A stretch of DNA of 9,111 nt from an uncultured Actinomycetes bacterium (GTDB lineage Bacteria > Actinomycetota > Acidimicrobiia > Acidimicrobiales > RAAP-2), in contig CAINVQ010000081.1 of the NCBI GenBank assembly GCA_903854175.1, forward strand, positions 1 to 9,111. The letters run 5' to 3'. The notes below the pieces were generated by a model. It had not been told where the DNA came from and ran no database searches. It worked only from the letters and a program-made list of their open reading frames with translations. Within the stretch, counting starts at the first letter, position 1. Each line of letters begins with the position of its first letter. Positions 1 through 4,548 of the stretch are shown here, one piece after another. The position numbers and the translations under genes are program-made.

Positions 1-1
1 G

Positions 2-424
2 CCGGGAACTCCTATGAGCGAGATTCCTATTGACATTGCGTTCATTGGGTCTTGTACCAATAGTCGAATTGAAGATTTACGAATTGCAGCTGAAGTTCTT
101 CGAGGCAGAAAAGTTGCGAGCAGTGTTCAGCTTCTCGTGGTGCCAGGGTCGATTGCTGTTAAAGAAGAAGCTGAGCGTGAAGGTCTCGACAGGATTTTCC
201 TAGCCGCTGGAGCTGAATGGCGAGGAGCTGGGTGCTCAATGTGTCTCGGGATGAATCCAGACATTGCTGGGCCGGGACAACGCACCGCATCAACGTCCAA
301 TAGGAACTTTGAAGGTCGACAGGGCCCCGGAGCACGTACCCACCTCGTTTCACCAGCGGTCGCCGCAGCGTCAGCTGTTGCGGGCAAATTCTGTGATCCG
401 AAGAATCTTGCAGGAGTGAACTAG
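2..424 (+). CDS. leuC: 3-isopropylmalate dehydratase large subunit, C-terminal part (5' end outside window)
   Basis: This is the C-terminal ~140 residues of LeuC, the [4Fe-4S] subunit of isopropylmalate isomerase, which converts 2-isopropylmalate to 3-isopropylmalate in leucine synthesis in the cytoplasm. The frame is open from base 2 (P-G-T-P before the first Met at 14), so that Met is internal and the gene begins upstream. Seen: [11 protein letters not shown] and [13 protein letters not shown], which carry the three cluster-ligand cysteines (Cys14, Cys74 and Cys77 counting from the Met at 14). The family blocks [14 protein letters not shown] and [13 protein letters not shown] follow. The full family protein is usually around 465-475 residues, so about 70% is missing from this window. 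The stop TAG (422-424) overlaps the leuD start by one base, indicating an operon with coupled translation. Identification is secure. Confidence 0.97.
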   Translation, partial: PGTPMSEIPIDIAFIGSCTNSRIEDLRIAAEVLRGRKVASSVQLLVVPGSIAVKEEAEREGLDRIFLAAGAEWRGAGCSMCLGMNPDIAGPGQRTASTSNRNFEGRQGPGARTHLVSPAVAAASAVAGKFCDPKNLAGVN

Positions 425-1014
425 TGGAAAAATTTATTGTTCATGAAGGCATTGGCATCCCACTTCGCAGAAACAATGTTGACACCGATCAAATTCTCCC
501 ATCAAAGTTTTTGAAAATTTTGACCAAGACAGGTTTTGACGGTGCGCTCTTTGCCTCGTGGCGAGCAGATGATGATTTCATTTTGAATCGCCCGATATAC
601 GAAAAGGCAACGGTTCTTGTTGCTGGACCAGACTTCGGAATTGGTTCATCAAGAGAAGCTGCGGTATGGGCATTACAGAATTACGGAATCCGCGCAGTCA
701 TTGCACCACGCTTTGGTGACATCTTTCGAACAAATGCAGGAAAGTCTGGACTGCTCGCAGTGGTGCTCGATGAGCAAAAAGTGAACGAACTCTGGGACTA
801 TCTTGATGCGAATCAAGGAGCTTCAGTAGTTGTTGATCTTGAGAATCGTGAAGTACGTGCGGGCAAGAGTTTTAGCGCAACATTTGAAATTGATGAGAAC
901 ACAAGATGGCGCATGCTCAATGGCTACGACGAGATTGCACTAACCCTGGATTCAGATGAGCTAATCACTGCCTTTGAATCGCAGCGTCCGTCGTTTAAAC
1001 CCGTTATTGCTTAG
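424..1014 (+). CDS. leuD: 3-isopropylmalate dehydratase small subunit
   Basis: LeuD is the small (swivel-domain) subunit that completes isopropylmalate isomerase with LeuC. The 196-residue length is normal. Seen: the N-terminal RRNNVDTDQILPSKFL block (15-30), the substrate-binding loop GPDFGIGSSREAA (68-80), and PRFGDIFRTNAGKSGLL (95-111). The start is GTG at 424, overlapping the leuC stop as TAGTG. It is supported by AGGAG at 412-416, seven bases upstream and inside the leuC coding region, so translation is probably coupled. One departure: the loop usually reads GSSREHA, but here the His is Ala79. The 3' end overlaps the convergent lyase gene by four bases (1011-1014) and no terminator is visible. 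The family call is firm. The effect of the His-to-Ala change is unknown. Confidence 0.97.
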   Translation: MEKFIVHEGIGIPLRRNNVDTDQILPSKFLKILTKTGFDGALFASWRADDDFILNRPIYEKATVLVAGPDFGIGSSREAAVWALQNYGIRAVIAPRFGDIFRTNAGKSGLLAVVLDEQKVNELWDYLDANQGASVVVDLENREVRAGKSFSATFEIDENTRWRMLNGYDEIALTLDSDELITAFESQRPSFKPVIA

Positions 1015-1907
1015 TGAACGTGTTCCTCAGCGGGGAACCAACCAGCACGACCAAGTAGTGCTGGCGTAACAATTGCGAGCTTCTCAGTGATGTACTGAGC
1101 AGCTTCAGTTAAACGATCAAAATTGAGCCCAGTGTCGATGCCACTTCGCTCAAGTAGGTATGTGAGGTCTTCACTCGCAATGTTTCCAGTTGCTGCAGGT
1201 GCGAACGGGCATCCACCAATTCCGCCAGAACTTGCGTCGAGTGCGAGCACACCCATTTCGTATCCCGCGAACGCATTGGCGTATCCAGTGTTACGGGTGT
1301 TGTGTAAGTGAAGTCGAAGAGGCAGCGAAGTAACTTCTTTCACTCCGCCGACTAAGCGACGAACATCTTTAGGTGTTCCAACACCAATGGTGTCGGCGAT
1401 TGCGATTTCGTCAACGCCCATTTCAGTTGCAGCTTTTGCGATGCTCGCGACTTGTGACGTTGAAACTTCACCTTCGAATGGACAGCCAAAGGAGGCACCA
1501 ATAGTTGTAGTGACTTTGATGCCTTCAGCTTTAGCGCGCTTAACCATTCCTTCAAGATTCGTTAGTGATTCTTTGATGGTCTGGTTTTGATTGCGCTGGG
1601 AAAATGTTTCAGTGGCAACGATGACAATGTTTGCCTCATCTACTTTGGTTGCAAAAGCGCGGTCAAGCCCACGCTCGTTCATTACGAGGCCAATGTAGCT
1701 AACGCCATCAACGCGTGGCACTCCAGCCATAACCGCCTCAGCATCACCCATCTGGGGAACTCGGTCTGGTCGCGCAAAGCTCACGGCTTCTATGCGCTTG
1801 TGACCAGCTCCAATGAGAAGTTCAATGTAAGTGAGCTTGTCCTCAGTAGAGATGATCTGTTTTTCGTTTTGTAATCCATCACGAGGCCCAACTTCAACAA
1901 TTATCAT
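1011..1907 (-). CDS. HMG-CoA lyase family protein (DRE-TIM metallolyase)
   Basis: A 298-residue TIM-barrel lyase of the HMG-CoA lyase type, a family that splits 3-hydroxy-3-methylglutaryl-CoA into acetyl-CoA and acetoacetate at the end of leucine breakdown. Seen: VEVGPRDGLQNE at 4-15 with the catalytic Arg9 and metal-binding Asp10; Glu40 in RIEAVSF; PQMGD (51-55); the metal motif HLHNTRNTG (His200, His202); and GGIGGCPFAPAATGN (228-242) with the loop cysteine Cys233. Human HMG-CoA lyase has HCHDTYG at the metal motif. The HxHNTR form is common in bacterial paralogues of unsettled substrate (some may act on other acyl-CoAs), so the exact reaction is uncertain. The ATG start at 1907 has a strong AAAGGAGAG ribosome site (1912-1920) four bases upstream. 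The gene runs tail-to-tail with leuD and probably has its own promoter. Confidence 0.88.
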   Translation of the reverse strand: MIIVEVGPRDGLQNEKQIISTEDKLTYIELLIGAGHKRIEAVSFARPDRVPQMGDAEAVMAGVPRVDGVSYIGLVMNERGLDRAFATKVDEANIVIVATETFSQRNQNQTIKESLTNLEGMVKRAKAEGIKVTTTIGASFGCPFEGEVSTSQVASIAKAATEMGVDEIAIADTIGVGTPKDVRRLVGGVKEVTSLPLRLHLHNTRNTGYANAFAGYEMGVLALDASSGGIGGCPFAPAATGNIASEDLTYLLERSGIDTGLNFDRLTEAAQYITEKLAIVTPALLGRAGWFPAEEHVH

Positions 1908-1933
1908 CGAACTCTCCTTTTAGAGTGGTGCTG

Positions 1934-1961
1934 CATTGATTATATGCAATATTCATTGATT
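1934..1961. repeat. Direct repeat CATTGATT flanking a -10 box
   Basis: CATTGATT occurs at 1934-1941 and again at 1954-1961. The copies start exactly 20 bp apart, about two helical turns, so they face the same side of the DNA. The first copy overlaps the TATAAT of the lyase promoter. This is what a pair of regulator half-sites would look like. No regulator gene is present in the window. Confidence 0.4.
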
Positions 1962-1967
1962 CGCTCA
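1939..1967 (-). promoter_or_regulatory. Probable promoter of the HMG-CoA lyase family gene
   Basis: On the minus strand a perfect TATAAT box lies at 1939-1944. The best -35 position at 17-bp spacing (1962-1967, TGAGCG) is weak. Transcription would begin near 1932, giving a leader of about 25 nt that contains the AAAGGAGAG ribosome site. The weak -35 and the direct repeats across the box suggest an activated or regulated promoter (inference). Confidence 0.5.
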
Positions 1968-1979
1968 CTGAACATAAAA

Positions 1980-2060
1980 CTATTGAAATACATAACTCCT
2001 GATGAAATTACTTTTACAGAACTGTATGTATGCAAATAACTAACTAATTGTATTCAATAG
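1980..2060. repeat. Long-range inverted repeat between the lyase and dehydrogenase genes
   Basis: CTATTGAA (1980-1987) plus TACA (1989-1992) pairs with TGTA (2049-2052) plus TTCAATAG (2053-2060), giving 12 bp with one bulged A at 1988. The loop is 56 nt and contains a small dyad, TACAG-AA-CTGTA (2015-2026). On the minus strand the structure follows the dehydrogenase stop (2067-2069), and after the second arm the sequence continues TTTTAT. It could help end or protect the dehydrogenase transcript, but the large loop makes it a poor classical terminator. Confidence 0.35.
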
Positions 2061-2066
2061 CGAGAT

Positions 2067-2993
2067 TTAGCTTTGGAGTACGACATTAACGGGCCCTTCG
2101 CCTCGTTGAATTTTCTCAACCTGCAACGCAATAAGTCGCGCCATTCGAGGTGTCATGGCAGTTGAATTTCCTCCAACATGCGGAGAAATGATTACGTTGG
2201 GCAAGCTGAAAAGGACATGACCATTTGGAAGTGGTTCTGGATCCGTGACATCTAGAGCCAATCGAAGTCGCCCGTTTGTGGCCTCTTTAACAAGTGCAGC
2301 GGTCAATGCCACAGGTCCTCGTGAAATATTTACAAGCAGTGCGCCATCTCGCATGGATGAAAGAAACTCTTCGTTTATTAAACCAACTGTTTCGTTATTG
2401 AGTGGGACCGCGACAACAACTATGTCGGCTTGAGCAAGAAGTGAGTGAAGTTTGTCAAGTGAATGAACTTCGCCGTTTTCTGTAGTCCTTGCATTTTTGG
2501 CAACACGAAGAATATTCACTTCAAATCCCTTAAGGCGGTCTTCAACAGCTTGTGCGACACCTCCGTAGCCAACGAGCAGTACTGTCCGATCTGCAAGGCT
2601 TTCGTATCGCGCCGGAGCCCAAACCCCTTTGTCAGCAGCCAGAATGAAGTCCTTTATTCCGCGCTGGGATGCAATTATTAGACCAAGTGCGAGCTCTGCG
2701 GTTGAAGTCTCATGAACGGATGCAGCATTTGCGAATACGTGGCCTTTTGGTAAATGATCGGCAACGCCGTCAAAACCAACAGATTGACTCTGAACAAGTT
2801 TTGTTTTCACTCCTTTAAGAGCACTCAGCAATTTTGGTGAGCTCATGTATGGGGGGACAACAATGTCGATTGTCGAATAAGGGCTAGGAGACTGCAGGTC
2901 CCACTGAACAAAGTTTGCCTGACATGAAAGGGCGTTAAGAGCTGTCTCGAGTTCAGGCGTTGGGAGGCTGACAATGGGTACTGGCTCACTCAT
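2067..2993 (-). CDS. D-isomer-specific 2-hydroxyacid dehydrogenase
   Basis: A cytoplasmic NAD(P)-dependent oxidoreductase of the D-2-hydroxyacid dehydrogenase family, which includes glyoxylate/hydroxypyruvate reductases and phosphoglycerate dehydrogenase. From ATG at 2993 it has 308 residues, typical of the short forms. Seen: the nucleotide-binding LLVGYGGVAQAVEDRL, with Ala in place of the third Gly of GxGxxG; NISRGPV with catalytic Arg225; DVTDPEPLP with Glu253; and SPHVGGNS with catalytic His272. The Arg-Glu-His triad is therefore intact. Start choice: GTG 3011 and ATG 3005 are also in frame, but none of the starts has a Shine-Dalgarno sequence, and a TATGCT box seven bases before ATG 2993 suits a leaderless mRNA. 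It is divergent from the sugar ABC operon and near a glycerate kinase, so hydroxypyruvate or glyoxylate reduction is a reasonable guess, not a demonstrated one. Confidence 0.88.
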   Translation of the reverse strand: MSEPVPIVSLPTPELETALNALSCQANFVQWDLQSPSPYSTIDIVVPPYMSSPKLLSALKGVKTKLVQSQSVGFDGVADHLPKGHVFANAASVHETSTAELALGLIIASQRGIKDFILAADKGVWAPARYESLADRTVLLVGYGGVAQAVEDRLKGFEVNILRVAKNARTTENGEVHSLDKLHSLLAQADIVVVAVPLNNETVGLINEEFLSSMRDGALLVNISRGPVALTAALVKEATNGRLRLALDVTDPEPLPNGHVLFSLPNVIISPHVGGNSTAMTPRMARLIALQVEKIQRGEGPVNVVLQS

Positions 2994-3000
2994 GCGTAGG

Positions 3001-3030
3001 AGCATATCCACAAAACATCAGTAATTTCAG
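3001..3030 (-). promoter_or_regulatory. Putative leaderless promoter of the 2-hydroxyacid dehydrogenase
   Basis: Minus strand: -10 TATGCT at 3001-3006, -35-like CTGAAA at 3025-3030, spacer 18 bp. The A of ATG 2993 lies 7 nt after the -10 box, the expected transcription start, so the mRNA would begin at the start codon. The proposal explains why no ribosome binding site is present. It is inferred from spacing only. Confidence 0.4.
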
Positions 3031-3049
3031 GGAAATTGCTGGGAATATT

Positions 3050-3094
3050 TTGCATGCAATTTTGAGTATTACTTACTTTTTGCTACTCGCGAGT
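3050..3094. promoter_or_regulatory. Two perfect palindromes in the divergent intergenic region
   Basis: The 278-bp gap between the dehydrogenase and binding-protein genes (2994-3271) holds no credible ORF. It contains two perfect 10-bp palindromes, TTGCATGCAA at 3050-3059 and ACTCGCGAGT at 3085-3094, whose centres are 35 bp apart. Both could be operator sites, but 10-bp palindromes also arise by chance. The rest of the gap is AT-rich with short T runs (3112-3117, 3125-3130). Confidence 0.25.
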
Positions 3095-3190
3095 GCGCGA
3101 CATTTCCTTGGTTTTTTAATTTAGTTTTTTGATAATCCCTTAATCCATTGGAGAATCTTGGAAAAACCAGGTAATTAACGAATCGGTAAC

Positions 3191-3240
3191 AAATTGTGAC
3201 AGTTTCACGAATTGCTCGAATGAATTCCATGGTATACATT
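3191..3240 (+). promoter_or_regulatory. Putative promoter and overlapping operator of the ABC import operon
   Basis: Best promoter: -35 TTGCTC (3212-3217), 17-bp spacer, -10 TACATT (3235-3240). It would start near 3247 and leave a leader of about 25 nt. Immediately upstream is an imperfect dyad: AAATTGTGA (3191-3199), a 5-bp gap, then TCACGAATT (3205-3213), with 7 of 9 positions symmetrical. The TGTGA/TCAC half-sites resemble CRP-family sites, though those normally have a 6-bp gap. The dyad overlaps ACGAATTGCT (3207-3216), which recurs inverted near 9038. Regulation by carbon status is plausible but inferred. Confidence 0.4.
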
Positions 3241-3271
3241 GCATCTAACTAAAACTACTCAGGGGGTAGAT

Positions 3272-4414
3272 ATGAAAAGTAGTAAAGGAATGACAATGCG
3301 TGTTGTCGCAGCGTTGGCGGGAGCCACCATGCTGTCTTCACTCATTGCAGCACCAGCATTTAGTTCAGACTCTGCTTCAGTTACAGCAGCTAAGACTGAA
3401 CTTGCTAAGTACGCAGCAGTGCCTAAGTGGGTTGCACCAGGACCAAACATCAACGCTAAGGCAATCTCAAAGAACAAGACAGTAATGATCGTTCCATATC
3501 TTTTGGCGATTCCTTACAACGCTGGTTTTGCGGATGCTGTAAAGCTTGCTAACACAAAGGCCGGATTCAAGAAGACCACAGTATGGGCTTCAGACGGTTC
3601 AGTTACAAGCTGGGCTGCTGGAATCACCCAGGGTATTGCTGACAAAGTTGCTGTAATCGACCTCATCTCAGGTGTTGCTGCTGCTTACGTTGAGCCACAG
3701 ATTGCTCAAGCTCGTGCAGCTGGAATCATTGTTATTGGTTCAACCAACGATGACCCTTCAGTTCCAACACCTTCGTATCTTTCTGGTGTTGTTCCACTTG
3801 ACTACGCACTTGCAGGAAAGCTTGAAGCTGACCAGGCAACTGTAAGCACCGGTGGAAACGTGAACTGCATTATCGTGACTTCAACTCAAGTACCACCAAG
3901 CCTTTCAATGACACCAGTTGTTGAAGCTCGCGTGAGTGCACTTGGCGGAAAGTTCGTAACTATTAACGTGCAGCCAGCTGACTGGGCATCTCCAACTATT
4001 GGAATTGCTGCTCAGGTTCAGGCAAAGATTGCTGCTGACCCAACCATTAACTACGTACTTCCTAACTACGACGGTGAAGCGCCGCTTGTACTTGCAGGAA
4101 TCAACGCAGCTGGTAAGGCCGGCAAGATCGGTGTTGCTTCATTCAACGGAACACCTGACGCCATGAAGTTGGTTCAGGCTGGAACACTTGAAATGAACGT
4201 TGGAGAAGACTTGGCATGGGCTGGTTACGCAACCACTGACGCCAACCTCCGCGCACTTCTCAAGCCAAAGGCTGTTGGAGTTACATACAACGAGCACCTT
4301 CCATTCATCATCTTCACAAAGAAGAACGCAAACAATGTTGGTGTACCACCAAACTTGACTGATGGATACGGAAATGTTCACCTCAACTACCTAAAGGTAT
4401 GGGGAGTAAAATAA
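3272..4414 (+). CDS. Sugar-type ABC transporter substrate-binding protein
   Basis: A 380-residue secreted binding protein of the periplasmic-binding-protein type used with RbsA/RbsC-like importers. It captures a sugar-like ligand outside the membrane and delivers it to the permease. Seen: a Sec signal peptide (basic start to about residue 10, hydrophobic 11-30, probable cleavage after the APA at 27-29); a first lobe starting TVMIVPYLLAIPYNAGFADAV (70-90); and the second-lobe block ASFNGTPDAMKLVQAG (289-304), matching the family pattern GxDGTPxAxxxI. No lipobox Cys is present; the only Cys is 199. Start: ATG 3272 has AGGGGGTA just upstream and begins the signal peptide cleanly; an in-frame TTG at 3239 is too far upstream. 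Codon use is strongly biased (21 of 25 Lys codons are AAG), unlike the mixed use in the glycerate kinase, suggesting high expression. Ligand unknown. Confidence 0.92.
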   Translation: MKSSKGMTMRVVAALAGATMLSSLIAAPAFSSDSASVTAAKTELAKYAAVPKWVAPGPNINAKAISKNKTVMIVPYLLAIPYNAGFADAVKLANTKAGFKKTTVWASDGSVTSWAAGITQGIADKVAVIDLISGVAAAYVEPQIAQARAAGIIVIGSTNDDPSVPTPSYLSGVVPLDYALAGKLEADQATVSTGGNVNCIIVTSTQVPPSLSMTPVVEARVSALGGKFVTINVQPADWASPTIGIAAQVQAKIAADPTINYVLPNYDGEAPLVLAGINAAGKAGKIGVASFNGTPDAMKLVQAGTLEMNVGEDLAWAGYATTDANLRALLKPKAVGVTYNEHLPFIIFTKKNANNVGVPPNLTDGYGNVHLNYLKVWGVK

Positions 4415-4437
4415 TCTTCCTCTCGTAGGAAATTATT
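4410..4437 (+). promoter_or_regulatory. Hairpin on the stop codon of the binding-protein gene
   Basis: Bases 4410-4415 pair with 4432-4437 (AATAAT/ATTATT), C4416 is bulged, and TTCCT (4417-4421) pairs with AGGAA (4427-4431) around a 5-nt loop. That gives 11 bp including the TAA stop. No T run follows, so it is not a good terminator. A 3' hairpin of this kind after a binding-protein gene typically protects the upstream mRNA from 3' exonucleases (inference from other ABC operons). Confidence 0.5.
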
Positions 4438-4452
4438 AAGAATTATGAACGT

Positions 4453-4548
4453 AAGGCCGACTTGGAGTGACCAGTGCAAAACACTGTAACTATTTCTAAT
4501 GTTTCACAGCACTTCGGTGCTGTGAAGGCATTGGACCAAGTCGGCCTT
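4453..4548 (+). promoter_or_regulatory. Putative three-way-junction RNA enclosing the ATPase start site
   Basis: Three nested helices are directly visible. P1 is a perfect 13-bp helix: AAGGCCGACTTGG (4453-4465) with CCAAGTCGGCCTT (4536-4548), plus two further pairs (4450-4451/4550-4551) beyond one mismatch. P2 is CAGTG (4472-4476) with CACTG (4482-4486), loop CAAAA, and holds the GTG start codon 4474-4476. P3 is TTCACAGCAC (4503-4512) with GTGCTGTGAA (4517-4526), capped by the very stable C(UUCG)G tetraloop. The GGAG ribosome site (4464-4467) is half inside P1. Folding would therefore hide both the ribosome site and the start. The 5' arm of P1 is non-coding, so protein sequence cannot explain its complementarity. 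Function and ligand, if any, are unknown. Confidence 0.55.

Noticed and set aside
1587..1874. Plus-strand open frame of 95 codons inside the lyase gene
   Set aside because: Shadow frame of a strongly conserved enzyme; no ribosome site or motif.
3106..3171. Inverted repeat CCTTGGTTTTT with AAAAACCAGG
   Set aside because: The arms are mostly homopolymer A/T, one base must be bulged and the loop is 45 nt, so chance is likely.
3239..3271. Upstream in-frame TTG start for the binding protein
   Set aside because: It would put 11 residues before a complete signal peptide and lies inside the proposed promoter, while ATG 3272 has AGGGGGTA immediately upstream.
3254..3283. ACTACT/AGTAGT pairing around the binding-protein ribosome site
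   Set aside because: Only 6 bp with an 18-nt loop, and it leaves the ribosome site exposed; not comparable with the fold at 4453-4548.
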